DNA of 64,000 nt from Emiliania huxleyi CCMP1516 (GCF_000372725.1 NW_005198965.1:292185-356184); one strand, 5' to 3'; numbered from the stretch's first letter, positions 1 to 9,175 are shown. Numbers and translations: made by a program. Notes: a model not told the origin generated them from the letters alone.

Positions 1-28
1 GACAACTCGCCCCTCCGCCCATACGCGC

Positions 29-896
29 TCACGTGGCCTTCTTGGTGCGCTTCTTGACCGATTTGGGCTTGTCGGTGCCGACGTCCGCGTTGATGCCTGC
101 GGATGGGCGGCAGGTCAGCACGGCCCCGCGCACGCACGCGCGGTAGCTGGCGCGGTAGCTGGCGGCGGCGGCAGCGGCGGGCGAGGCGCGCCGTCGATCC
201 AGTCGTTTGTCTCTCCCTCCGGAACCGGCTCCGAGTTCAGCGGCTTGGGCGGCGCACGCGCCTCCTGCCACTTGCGGTACTTCTTCATCAGCTTGGCCAG
301 CTGCTTCTCATACTTCATTGACAGCCACTTGCCGACGCCGAGCATTGGGAGGAGCCACAGCAGGAAGTTCTGCCTGCGCATGTGCGAGCGACAGGCTCGC
401 CTCTGCATCGCACGGGGCGCGCCAGGGAGGCGTGCGGGCGGCGGGTCGGCGGCGGCGCGGCGCGCCAGTCGTTAGTGTTGCCTCTGTAGTTGTCCTTGCG
501 CAGCATGTCCTTGACCGTGTAGGCGAGAGTCTTCCGGTCGTGCTCGTCCGCCACGCCGTACTCCTTCTCGAGCGTCTCGAGCGAGAGCGCCTCGAGGCCC
601 TTCCCGGTCAGCTTGTTGCCCAGGAAGGCGGCCTTCAGCTGCGGGTACCCCATGTTCTCCGCCCACTGCGCCACGCAGTCCGGGCTCCACGTCGTGAGCG
701 GCTCGAGCAGCTCAGCGTCGTCGCAGTTCAGCACGATCTGGGTCTCCTCGGGCTCCGCCTCGGCGGCGGCGGCGTCAGGCGTCGGCGTGGCCTCGGCGCC
801 GGCGGCGCCCTCCGCCGCAGCCTCCTCGGCGGCGGCCCCCGTGAGCGCCGCGCCGAGTAGCAGCAAGGCCAAGCAGCACGTCCTCCGCCGCAGCAT
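29..896 (-). CDS. SAM-domain single-pass membrane protein, STIM-like layout
   Basis: Predicted exons on the minus strand are 896-466, 373-192 and 96-29, giving 226 residues. Both introns (92 and 95 nt) begin with GC and end with AG, and all phases close. The start is the ATG at 896, followed by a signal-peptide-like stretch (residues 2-24). An acidic Ala/Glu-rich segment follows, then a SAM domain (about residues 65-130, from WSPDCVAQWAENMGY to VKDMLRKDNY). Next come a hydrophobic segment (NFLLWLLPMLGVGKWLSM), a basic coiled-coil-like stretch (KQLAKLMKKYRKWQEAR) and a Lys-rich tail ending KKRTKKAT. Signal, SAM, membrane segment, coil and Lys tail in that order recall STIM, but I see no EF-hand. 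The role is unknown; an ER or secretory-membrane location is inferred. The SAM call is good, the exon ends fairly good. Confidence 0.65.
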
Positions 897-1120
897 CGCT
901 CCTGCCGTCTGCCAGACGACACGGCGGATTTTTTCTTTTGAGCTAGACTTCGTTGTTAATAGGAACAAGCGAAGGCACACACGTTTTTCTTTTGAGCTTA
1001 GCCGTCGATGTTAATCCGGGGAGCGAGCCGGGGCTCGGGTTCGAGTTCTGAGGCTGTCCATGCTCGGTGGATCTGTCTTGTCCTCCCGAGATGACATGAC
1101 AGAGTGTCCCTTGTATAAGA

Positions 1121-1171
1121 GAGAGAGATTTTTAGCAATACCAAACAACTCTAACACTCACACGTCATTTG
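1121..1171 (+). repeat. 51-bp dispersed direct repeat, copy 1
   Basis: It begins GAGAGAGATTTTTAGC and ends CACACGTCATTTG. The same 51 bases recur at 15959-16009, about 14.8 kb away, with no difference I can see. Both copies lie between genes. Confidence 0.85.
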
Positions 1172-1354
1172 GGGCCTGGAGCCCTGTATAATGCGAGAGA
1201 GTGCAAAGAAAGAAAGAAAACAGCTAACCCAAATGAGGGATAGGTGAGGAGGACAGGGTCCACACCTGCACGAGCAGGATTTTGGAAGGACGGTCAGGGG
1301 CACAGGTGCGACAAGTGAGTGAGTATTCTTGATACGAAACCACGACGACACACA

Positions 1355-1403
1355 CCAGTCGACTCGCATCGGTTGCCTCCATGAACGGCGGAGCTATTCT
1401 CGC
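1355..1403 (+). repeat. 49-bp dispersed repeat, copy 1 (inverted relative to 4287-4335)
   Basis: The sequence starts CCAGTCGACTCGCATC and ends GCTATTCTCGC. Its exact reverse complement lies at 4287-4335. Both are intergenic, so this is a small mobile or recombining unit of unknown type. Confidence 0.85.
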
Positions 1404-1544
1404 GCCCACACCACACCTGGCTCCAACGTGGACACGCCCATAGCTGGGGACACTACTAGGTCACGCATGGCATCACAGAAGTTTTACACACACACACACA
1501 CACACAGGTGCGACAACAAAAATCTCTCTCTCTCAGGTGCGAGA

Positions 1545-1621
1545 GAAAAAGAAAGAAAGAAACCGGACAACCCAACCGAGGGATGGGAGGACGGCACGCC
1601 GCCACCACACAGGGATTTTAA
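1545..1621 (+). repeat. Solo arm of the GGGATTTTAA foldback family
   Basis: An AAAGAAAGAAA run is followed by CAACCCA, GAGGGATGGGAGGACGGC, GCCGCCACCACA and the end GGGATTTTAA. These blocks occur in the same order in the right arm of the full palindromic element at 50632-50794. A related partial arm lies at about 1205-1290. Confidence 0.7.
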
Positions 1622-1720
1622 TAGGTGCGAGAGAGTGCGTCGTTTTTTAGCCGACCGGCTTTCTTTTTACCTGAGAGCCGGTTTTCCAGAATTCTTTTTA
1701 CCTGCTCTCTCGGCACTGCC

Positions 1721-2299
1721 ATGAGCCTCCGGGTGCGGCTCGCGTCCAAGCGGAAGCCCGAGGGCTGGTCGCTGATCGAGGCGGCTCTCTTCGAGTTCGA
1801 GGACCGCATGCGCGAGGCGATCAACGACCCGCACGACGGCAAGCGCAAGGCCGAGTCGAACTGGCCGATTCACCGCCTGCATTGGGAGCGCAACCGGTAC
1901 ATCTACGACCTGTACTATAAGCAGCAGAAGATCTCGCGCGACCTGTACGACTTTCTCGTGCGCGAGAAGATCGTCGACGCGGCGCTCATCTCCAAGTGGC
2001 GCAAGCCCGGCTATGAGATCCTCTGCTCGATGGCGGCGATCCAAAAGGGCTCGACCAACTTCGGGACCACCTCGATCTGCCGGGTGCCGCTGGCCCAGCG
2101 GGGCGGACAGATCATGCCCTCCGTCACGACGGGCTGCGTCTCCTGCGTCTCGGGCGATGGCATCGACGGCGGCCCCGTCTGGTGGACCGACCCGTACACG
2201 GCGTGGGCCGCCAAGAAGAAGGCGGACAAGAAGCAGAAGCGCGCGGAGCAGGCGGTGGACCCGGACGTGGAGGCGCGGCTCAAGGCGCTGCGCGGCGAG

Positions 2300-2331
<32 letters not shown>

Positions 2332-2560
2332 TCTCGACCCCGCAGTGGAGGCGCGGCTCGCTGCGCTGCGCGGGGAGACTGCGAGGCCGCCGGCGGCGGG
2401 CGCGGGTGGCGCCTCCTGCCAGCCGTGCGCGCCATCGGCGAGCTGCAGCGCGGGCGGCGGCGAGTTTCAGCCCTCGCCCACCTTCGCGGGCGCGAGGCCA
2501 GGCTTCGTCTTCAAGGCCGGGCCGCAGGGAGTCGGGTACTATGAGGACGCCGCGGCTTGA
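1721..2560 (+). CDS. BUD31: BUD31/G10 spliceosomal protein with long C-terminal extension
   Basis: Single-exon frame of 279 residues from the ATG at 1721. Residues 1-150 align with the BUD31/G10 family, a Bact/C-complex spliceosome component. Diagnostic stretches are KPEGWSLIEAALFEFEDRMR, PHDGKRKAESNWPI, RYIYDLYYKQQKISRDLYDF, KWRKPGYEILC and TNFGTTSICRVP. Family members end soon after the final cysteine cluster, at about 144 residues. Here the zinc-site cysteines are thinned: the usual CCLRC is CSMAA, and the ECTHCGCRGC region is reduced to GCVSC. About 130 more residues follow: a Lys-rich segment, two VEARLKALRGE-type repeats separated by a glycine run, and a tail with ATF-like SPTFAGARPGFVFKAGPQG. 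Orthology is clear; whether the extension is one protein with it is inferred from the uninterrupted frame. Confidence 0.9.
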
Positions 2561-3369
2561 AGGAGTTGAAGGAGGTGGGTACATCGGAGGGTGCGGGGCT
2601 GGAGGGGAAGAGGGGGGGGCGGCCTGGCTGGGCTTGCCCGCCCCTCGTGCCTTGATCGCCAACTAGACTGCTTCGCGAGAGCGATGTGTGGAGGCTCAGA
2701 CGTGTTGAGGACGAGGGACAACTGTCGCTCCCACGCGGGCCAGATGCAGAACACACCACGCTGTGCGCGCCGGGAAGCAGTGGAAGCGTCGTCGTCCTCG
2801 TCCTCAGGTCTCGTCGTCCGGCCGCGCTCTAAACGGACGCCAAAAAATGACGACACACTATTTTGCGCCGCCTGACCACGGTAACGGCACGGAACGAACT
2901 GGAGCCTGGAGGCCCACGGCCCACGCGGTGTGGAGAGCTAGAGGCGCGACAGGAGGTCCACCGCGCCGGCGGCCGGGCTCTCTCTCAGTCACAGTCTCAC
3001 GCCGCGTCAGCTTCGCTCCCCGGTCAGGTGTGGGTGTCAGTCAGACTCGGCGTGGCCACGTCGGATAGTTGCTGGGAGTGGGTGAAGCACACTGGTCACT
3101 GCTCCTTGAAGATGACATCGATGTCACAGGCCATCATGGCATGCATGTCATCCAGGCATGTGATGATGGCCACGCGGCATGTCGATGTCATGTGCATGGC
3201 ACGACTGCTGGCACCAACCAAGTGCCACAAACCAAACGTGTATGCCCTCCCTGCCTTGCACCGCAAGGCACACTCGAATTATAACATTGGCTGGACACGT
3301 GCCATGTTCTGGCCGCCAGCCAAAAGTCCCTCGCCCAGAGAATGTATACGAGCATTCGGTGTCGAAGAA
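2561..3369. other. Intergenic stretch without a clear gene
   Basis: Long open frames here look like shadows in GC-rich DNA. The only structure I see is an imperfect inverted repeat around 3108-3200, built from GACATCGATGTC, GGCCATCATGGCATGC and their near complements. Confidence 0.6.
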
Positions 3370-3843
3370 TCAGCTGCTGCTGCTGCTGCTGCCGCTGCCG
3401 CTGCCACCGCTACCGCCGTCCCCGCTGCCGCTGCCGCCGCCGCTGCCGCCGCCGCTGCCGCCGCCGCCGTCGTCGCCGCTGTCTCCATCGCCGCTGCTGC
3501 CACCAACATCGCTGGGAACGCCGCGCTCCGTTGCCTCACCCTCCTCCTGGTTTGCGATGGCGGCGTGCAGGAGCGGGATCTGCGTGCCCAGCTGAGGGAT
3601 GCCCTCGAGCATGTCTCGCACAGTGAAGGAGGCGGTGAGGAGGCCACCCATGATGCTGAGGAAGAACGGGTCCTCGAACTGTGCAATCAGCTCGGATCGC
3701 TCTTCAGGCGTCTCACCCACGTAGGTCACGCCTGGCAGCGGCGCGCCGCGCCCGTCGCTCGCCTCGATATCAAGCAGCGCGAAGCCAGGCTCGCGCAGAG
3801 CAGCGCAAGCCGCGGCACAGAGCGATGCGTGGGCGATGGGCAT
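3370..3843 (-). CDS. Hypothetical acidic protein with Gly/Ser/Asp tail
   Basis: A 157-residue frame from the ATG at 3843 to the TGA at 3372-3370. Residues 1-105 have a mixed composition typical of a folded domain, with PGVTYVGETPEERSELIAQF and DPFFLSIMGGLLTASFTV. The last 50 residues are low-complexity Gly/Ser/Asp, encoded by CCGCTGCCG-type trinucleotide repeats. I recognise no family. The minus frame is preferred over the overlapping plus-strand frame (2863-4056), which is mostly Ala and Arg runs across the same trinucleotide repeat. No intron is needed. Existence is plausible; function unknown. Confidence 0.5.
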   Translation of the reverse strand: MPIAHASLCAAACAALREPGFALLDIEASDGRGAPLPGVTYVGETPEERSELIAQFEDPFFLSIMGGLLTASFTVRDMLEGIPQLGTQIPLLHAAIANQEEGEATERGVPSDVGGSSGDGDSGDDGGGGSGGGSGGGSGSGDGGSGGSGSGSSSSSS

Positions 3844-4657
3844 TGCGCTCCTAGAATTAAATGGCTCGGTAGTGATCCATCGCCCGCAAAGCTAGTGCTG
3901 CTGCACCATTCCAGCGTGCCCGATCCCGACCGAGGGCTGCACGAGGTGGTCATCCATGACGACAGCACGACAGAGCGGCAAGAGCGAGACAACAAGGAGG
4001 CGGGGGCGTCTTCGGCTGCTGAGGTTACGCAGACCGACTGCAGCAAGAGGCTTTGAGGGAGCTTACACACTGACGGCGTTGTCGAGCGTGTGTGTATTTG
4101 TGTGCGGGGTTGATGTGTGTGGGCTTGGTAACGTGTGGTTATAATCTGTTCACCATAGCCTCCGGGGAAAAGATACAACCATGGAAGTCGACGCTGTTCA
4201 CAAAAGCACAAGATGTCCAGTCCGAGCTGGCTGTTCTTCACCTTACTACATACATACATACATCGACTGTCTGTATCCGTGTGTGTGCGAGAATAGCTCC
4301 GCCGTTCATGGAGGCAACCGATGCGAGTCGACTGGTGTGAACAAAAACTTGTTCGTAGCTCGTATATAGAATATAGCTGTGACACCCCCTCGTCCGAGTT
4401 TGAGAGCTCGCGGGCTCGCGGCTTTTTATCCTATAGCGCGGCCTAAACGGGCGGGGACACACGTCCCTAAATCCCATCTCGTCTCAGAGTTTGACCGTTT
4501 TCTTTATTTATTTAAGAGCCGTAGGACTGGAGCGTGGAGGCTATTCGTACCCATCTCTCTATATCTGCTTGTACTATCTTGCCACAAAGGCCAGAGCCTG
4601 GCCTTTTCGTTTATGGATTATTGCTAGAGGCCCCAGTGCCGCACGCAACACTTCACA
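3844..4657. other. Intergenic stretch, shared 5' side of two minus-strand genes' region
   Basis: No gene seen. It carries the inverted 49-bp repeat at 4287-4335 and a short CATA-type run (about 4249-4262). The rest is lower in GC than the flanking genes. Confidence 0.6.
4287..4335 (-). repeat. 49-bp dispersed repeat, copy 2
   Basis: Exact reverse complement of 1355-1403, beginning GCGAGAATAGCTCCGCCG on the plus strand. It is intergenic. Confidence 0.85.
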
Positions 4658-5302
4658 TCACTCGCCCAGCAAGCTATAGCTAAAGGCGACGGCGACTGCT
4701 GTGATCGCTATCACCAAGACGGCAACACCCGCGGTCGGCAGTGCGACATCAGATGTGCTCGCGGTCCTAGCGGTGGCGCCGCCACCTGAAGACAGGCTCT
4801 TTCGGCACCGCCTGAACTCGGTCTTTGAGTGGTGGCCGATGACCAGGCCAAAGAGACGGCTCGTGAAAGCGCCGGAGATACGCTCGAATCGGAGCCGACC
4901 TTCGTACCAGGCCTCAAGCACTTGCCCATGCGCGTAGCCAGGCGCCCATTCGTACTCGATCTGAACCGCGTTGCAGCCGCCAGCCCGCAGCCGCTCCTCT
5001 GCCGCGTGCACCAGCGCACAAGCGATGCCCTTGCGACGCATGGCGGGCGCGACCACCAGCAGGCCCCAGTGCCCGCACCCAGCGGGCGTCCACATCGGCT
5101 GCAGCGTGGAAGATATGCAGCCAGCCACGCGGCCGTCCACCACGCACACGTGCAGCACGCGGTTTGCTCTGGGGTCGTCCCCGCGAGCTAGCCGAGCTGC
5201 GGCCTCGGCAGGAGAGAGGCGTGCTGCGAGGCCGACGAGCGCCTCGCAAAGTCCTGTGTGGGCGGACGTGCCGATGAACACGGTGTATTCAGGTTTCGGC
5301 AT
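4658..5302 (-). CDS. GNAT-family N-acetyltransferase with C-terminal membrane anchor
   Basis: A 214-residue frame from the ATG at 5302 (MPKPEYTVFIGTS). The frame stays open upstream to 5599, but that part crosses a poly-C/G tract and looks non-coding. Residues 45-150 fit the GNAT fold: VCVVDGRVAGCIS (beta 2-3), WGLLVVAPAMRRKGIACALV (beta 4 plus the acetyl-CoA pyrophosphate loop RRKGIA), then HAAEERLRAGGCNAVQIEYE. The last 25 residues (VALPTAGVAVLVIAITAVAV) form one hydrophobic span ending eight residues from the C-terminus, as in tail-anchored proteins. The expected reaction is acetyl transfer from acetyl-CoA to an amine; the substrate is unknown. A membrane-tethered, cytosol-facing enzyme is inferred. 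Confidence 0.7.
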   Translation of the reverse strand: MPKPEYTVFIGTSAHTGLCEALVGLAARLSPAEAAARLARGDDPRANRVLHVCVVDGRVAGCISSTLQPMWTPAGCGHWGLLVVAPAMRRKGIACALVHAAEERLRAGGCNAVQIEYEWAPGYAHGQVLEAWYEGRLRFERISGAFTSRLFGLVIGHHSKTEFRRCRKSLSSGGGATARTASTSDVALPTAGVAVLVIAITAVAVAFSYSLLGE

Positions 5303-6355
5303 GATCCTGCGATATCGGTGTCCACCGCTCAGACAGCGCTCAACAGTTCGCCAGCCAGCGCGTCTCAGCACTCGGGCGTGAGGCGGGTCTTCACGGCCTT
5401 GAGCACTTGCCCACTTGAGCACTGTGGGATAGGGTGGATTCCGCGTGGTACGGGACCCCTCGACCGTCTCGCCCTCCCTCGCTGGTGTGTTCATTGGGGG
5501 GGGGGGGGGGGGGGGGCATAACAAACACGGTACAGGATCGAGGTGCACGCTGCCAAAGCAGTGTCGTCCCCCCTCCCTCTCCATCGAGCATCGTCTCACT
5601 CACTGGGAAACGTCGGCGGTGATGGCGGTGTGACCGATCGAGCTACAAGAGGTGCTCGTTCAGCATCACCCGGGCGCTACAGCGCAGTACCCTCCTTCCA
5701 GGGCCTCAGGTCGCACGCGGCTCCTCCCATCACCTTCCGGGTTTGCGTGGAGTCGAACCACTCCGGGATGGGCAAGCCCATTATTTCGAGTTGCGTTTCC
5801 CTTCCACCTAGAAGCCATCTGATTATTTGTCCAAATTCCTGTTGTGCAAGAGCGGAGAGGGCTCGGACGGGGCGCGTGGCGGGAGAGGGGAGGGAATGCG
5901 AATGGGCGAGGGGGGGGGGGGGTCAGCCGTGCAAAAAGCATCAATGAATAATATTAATGAAGAAATATTGCTCGGCCGTCCATGCAGCATGGAGTCCGTC
6001 TCGATCTGGAGGAGACGGATCAACCCCGTGAGGACCAGATCACGTTCACATTGTCGTAGCCGAAGATGTCGACCTTTAGCTCTAGGAGCCAACCTTCCCC
6101 TTTGGTTTTCCCCCCCCAAACCATTCGGCTTTCCCCCCCAAACCATCATGTTGGTCGCGCCCTGCGAGAGGACAACCACGGGCCGCGGATGCTTGCTCGG
6201 ACGCGGACCCGCCGTGCGAGTTGCAGACCCGGAGGAGGCCGACCCAGCTCACACCCAGAGAGGCCATGCCCAAGGGTCAGCCATGTGGGGCCTTTTGGCC
6301 AAACTTTTTTCAGTCCATTCTTCACGGCCTTTTATTGGGAAGAAAATACCTCGAT

Positions 6356-6418
6356 GCGCTGTGCGCTGGTCTATGAGAGGTTGAGGTGCGAGCCCTGGAG
6401 GCCCTGGGGATGGGGGGA
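6356..6418 (+). repeat. 63-bp dispersed direct repeat, copy 1
   Basis: It runs from GCGCTGTGCGCTGG to GGGATGGGGGGA. A copy with only a few differences lies at 39787-39850, between the two Nudix-family genes. Both copies follow an A-rich stretch containing ATTGRGAARAAAATAC-like sequence, so the element may extend further 5' with lower identity. Confidence 0.8.
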
Positions 6419-6960
6419 GACTACCCCGCGCGGGCCTAGAAGGCCCGCGCGCAGGGGGGTGGGACATTGAGACCGGTCATGAATGAGTGCGCGACACGCA
6501 TGTTGCGAGCAGCGTTGTTGATGTTCTGCTGCTCACACAACCCAGCTCTTTTGAGATCCCCGGACTGATCTTTGCTCGTGTGATCTGTGAGCTGTTTGTG
6601 TACCGAGGCGGTGCCGCCCCGCGCCGCGGTGCCGAGCGCAGGCGGTGCCCACATCGGACCTTAAAGACAGCATTGTAGATCCCTGGGCGAGGGTGATGGC
6701 GTTCCCGTCCGTCGGGCGGGCGGGCTGTCTGGGGGGGGCATGATTTACGACCAGCCAGGAAGCCCACACCACCCCTGGCTCGTTGAAGGAGTCTGCGAGC
6801 GAGCGAGAGGGGGGGCGAGGCGAGTACGATTGGTACGATAGAGAGACCGCGGATGCGGGCGCGATTCATCGACCAGGCAGGGAGAGAGCTTGGCCCACCC
6901 GCCGGCCACCGTCGAGGAGGTGCGGCGGTGCGTTCCACAACGCCGCCGCCCTCGCCCGGC

Positions 6961-7839
6961 CTGAGGGAGGGTGTAGAGGATGTAGAGTGTAGAGCGCTGT
7001 AGAGCTGTAGAGCTGTAGAGATGTAGAGCGCTCTGGAGCGCTGTAGAGCTGTAGAGCTCTACACCCGCCGCGGGACGAGGCGGGTGCGTTGTAGAGCGAT
7101 GTAGAGCGCGATTTTGCTGTAGAGTTTGTTGTAGAGGCTCTACAGCCAAACCGCCGGGAAGGCAGTGACTCAAAGAGGTCGAGTCGCACTAATGAGGTGT
7201 CTCCTAGCTTACTAGAGCTCTGATGGACGGCCCTGACTATCACTGACACACAGAGAGTCACTCTGACGGCACACAACACCCTATAACTGCGTCATGACCA
7301 GCCTGCCATGCGTCGCCGGTGCCGCATTCGTCGCAGTTCTTCTTTAGCAGGCGGTTGACTGTCGGCTGCGAGGACGGTCGCATTTGCGCGAGGCGAGGCA
7401 AGCATTGCTGCGCGTTGCATGCGCCATGCCTCGCGCCAGCGCGTGCGGGAGCTCCTGGCTGAGCGTTGAGTCCAGGCGAGTTGCGCTGGCCACTGTCGCT
7501 ACGCCGAGCCGAGCTGACGCGCCGAGGCGCCGGCCAGTCGCAGCCGTGAGGCATGCCACAGCAGCAGAGGCATCTGCCACCCATTGGGCGGGCAGAGAGA
7601 AGGCCAGGGCAGCACTGGCAAGTGCAACGCGCCTCATGTCGGAGAGCGACCGTGCCTCGTTCGCCGCTTATGATGTAGAGTTTGTTATAGATATTTCACG
7701 TTGTAGAGCGCCTCTACATCGCTCTACAACGCACCCGCCTCGTCCCGCGGCGGATGTAGAGCTCTACAGCTCTACAGCACTCTACAGCTCTACAGCTCTA
7801 CAGCGCTCTACACTCTACATCCTCTACACCCTCCCTCAG
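6961..7839. repeat. Foldback element: TGTAGAG-rich inverted repeat with 600-bp spacer
   Basis: The left arm (6961-7108) and right arm (7711-7839) are near-perfect reverse complements. Each starts CTGAGGGAGGGTGTAGAGG from the outside, then has TGTAGAGCGCTGTAGAGCTG repeats and GACGAGGCGGGTGCGTTG. The left arm has one extra repeat block (near 7021-7040). Inside the arms, a short direct repeat (TGTAGAGTTTGTT) appears at 7119 and 7675. No transposase frame is visible in the spacer, and I could not see a clear target-site duplication. It is best described as a non-autonomous foldback element. Confidence 0.8.
7344..7637 (-). CDS. Doubtful small secreted-type frame inside the foldback spacer
   Basis: A 97-residue frame from an ATG at 7637. 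The first 30 residues (MRRVALASAALAFSLPAQWV, then ADASAAVACL) look like a signal peptide. The remainder is Ala/Arg-rich with no recognisable domain. A nearby minus-strand frame encodes a Cys-containing stretch (KNCDECGTGDAWQAGHD) and could be a second exon, but I cannot fix the splice sites. It may be a gene fragment carried by the element, or chance. Confidence 0.2.
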   Translation of the reverse strand: MRRVALASAALAFSLPAQWVADASAAVACLTAATGRRLGASARLGVATVASATRLDSTLSQELPHALARGMAHATRSNACLASRKCDRPRSRQSTAC

Positions 7840-8149
7840 CGCCCGGCCGGGGAGACCTCGGCTGGGCCGTCGACGCTCTCGGCGAGTAGGCGGTACCAGT
7901 CGAAGCTGGAGCGGAGGCGAGGCCGCAGCCGAAGAAGAGACATCAGAAGCGGCTACAGCGCGGCCGTCAGCCCGTCAGGCGTCGAATCTCGAATGTCGAA
8001 ACCCCCGTCACAGCGTCACCCGCCCTGCGCGCCCGCCGGCCCTGCCGTGCGGTGGCCGGTGCCGAGTGCCGTGTCACATCCAGGGGACATGCGCGCTTGG
8101 CAGGCGAGCAAAAGACCATTAATAAAGAGCGAACCAGGGAGGTACCCCG

Positions 8150-8270
8150 TAACCCGATCCCAATCGTCCGGCCCGCTGGGTGCACTCCATGTGCTCCAAC
8201 ACCAAGTGCCCCCCGGCCCGGTGGATGTGAGTTACCGACTGCACTCCAAGTGCTCCAAGTGCCTCCTACA
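8150..8270 (-). repeat. Dispersed repeat (GGGCCGGATGATTGG family), inverted divergent copy
   Basis: On the plus strand it reads AATCGTCCGGCCCGCTGGG, then CCGACTGCACTCCAAGTGC. The reverse complement matches the family seen at 33190-33290 and 54840-54980. A further partial copy lies at 48170-48240. Confidence 0.65.
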
Positions 8271-8317
8271 ATGGCGGGTCGAAGAGAGTCTACGTCTCGG
8301 TGGATTCCCTGCCAGCG

Positions 8318-9058
8318 CTACCCTACGTTGAGCCCGCCGCCCTCCCGGGCCGCTCCGGGAGGCTTGCGGGTCGGCGGTCGGCGCGACGCGCCGCCCTTTG
8401 GGCGGCTCATGGTGACGGCGCACAGCTCGCCCTCCTGGGCGCTCTCGCCGCCGGCCACCTCCCCGCCGCCCGTCGCCACTCGTATGCCGGCGAGCTCGAG
8501 CGACCCCTCCGTGCGCTTCCTCGTCGCCGCCTGGGCCTGCAGCGCCTGCTCGGCCGCCGCGCGCCGCGCCTCGAACGCCTCCTTCTTCTGCACGGCGGCC
8601 CGGTCCGCCTCGGCCGCCGCCGCAGAGAAGCCCGACGGGTCGAGCCCTAGCAACGCGCTCAGCTGCGCCTGCAGCGCCTCTTTGCTCGCCCCCTCGGCGG
8701 GCTGCTCGCCGCGCTGGCGCAGCGCGCGCTTCAGCTGGCCGAGTGTCATGTACTTTGGCTTGAGCGTGCCCGCCTCGCGTCCGTCTTGCGGCGGCGACGT
8801 CTGCTCTGGCAGTGGTGTGGGCTGCGGCGGTGAGGTGTGCTCTGGCAGTGGCGACGGTTGCCGTAAATGCAAACTCTCAGCGTCATCCATGCGACCGGGA
8901 GATCGCGGCGGCAAGCGTTCCAACACGGTGGGCGAAGGCGGCAGGTCCCTCAACGCCGTCGAGTCGGGCGACGGCTGGCGCGGCGGGTCCTCGAGGAGAT
9001 GGCTTTCGGAGCGATCTCCGGCGTCGCCATCCACCTGAGAAGAGCAGCAGCCGCCCAT
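8318..9058 (-). CDS. Putative N-myristoylated protein with SAP-like motif
   Basis: A 246-residue frame from the ATG at 9058. It begins MGGCCSSQ, which fits the N-myristoylation rule (Gly2, small residue at 6), with Cys4/Cys5 available for palmitoylation. Residues 20-90 are Pro/Ser-rich with two LPE(H/Q)TSPPQ repeats. Residues 105-140 (YMTLGQLKRALRQRGEQPAE, then KEALQAQLSALLG) resemble a SAP helix-extended-helix motif. An Ala/Arg/Glu-rich coiled coil follows (about 150-180). The Gly/Arg tail has no obvious domain. The ATG lies 118 bp from the next gene on the other strand. Peripheral membrane attachment is inferred; function unknown. Confidence 0.5.
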   Translation of the reverse strand: MGGCCSSQVDGDAGDRSESHLLEDPPRQPSPDSTALRDLPPSPTVLERLPPRSPGRMDDAESLHLRQPSPLPEHTSPPQPTPLPEQTSPPQDGREAGTLKPKYMTLGQLKRALRQRGEQPAEGASKEALQAQLSALLGLDPSGFSAAAAEADRAAVQKKEAFEARRAAAEQALQAQAATRKRTEGSLELAGIRVATGGGEVAGGESAQEGELCAVTMSRPKGGASRRPPTRKPPGAAREGGGLNVG

Positions 9059-9175
9059 GATGGCGGCCGACGAGGGAAAAAAGAATTTTGACGCCTCCAC
9101 AGCAGACTGGCTGTCGACGGCGAGCTCGCGAGCGCGCGCGTCAACGACGACGACGCCAAAGAAGGCGACACCATT
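9059..9175. promoter_or_regulatory. Short divergent intergenic region
   Basis: The 117 bp between the ATGs of the 8318-9058 (-) and 9176-10033 (+) genes must hold both upstream regions if both starts are right. I see no TATA box. It contains GAATTTTGACGCCTCC and CACAGCAGACTGGCT; similar words occur at 48068-48112 upstream of another gene. Confidence 0.35.

Larger units (their letters stand above)
897..1720. other. Repeat-rich intergenic stretch before BUD31
   Basis: I see no gene here. It holds the start-side flank of the SAM gene, a 51-bp dispersed repeat at 1121-1171, a 49-bp dispersed repeat at 1355-1403, a short CA run at 1495-1506, and two arms of the AAAGAAAGAAA / CAACCCA dispersed family near 1205-1290 and 1545-1621. 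The second arm ends in GGGATTTTAA about 100 bp before the BUD31 start. Confidence 0.7.
5303..8317. other. 3-kb gene-poor stretch with large inverted repeat
   Basis: I find no convincing gene over 3 kb. Contents are a 21-base G run at 5496-5516, a shorter G run near 5911-5921, a 63-bp dispersed repeat at 6356-6418, an inverted repeat pair at 6961-7108 and 7711-7839, a weak signal-peptide-like frame at 7344-7637, and a member of a dispersed family near 8150-8270. Confidence 0.65.

Noticed and set aside
2863..4056. 397-residue plus-strand open frame
   Set aside because: Mostly Ala runs from a GCC trinucleotide repeat and no domain; it overlaps a more protein-like minus-strand frame.
5741..5825. 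tRNA-like stretch on the minus strand with GGTTCGACTCC and CTCGAAA, resembling tRNA-Ser (CGA)
   Set aside because: The acceptor stem does not pair, the anticodon stem has mismatches and the D-arm is not recognisable. At most a decayed fragment; a covariance-model scan would decide.
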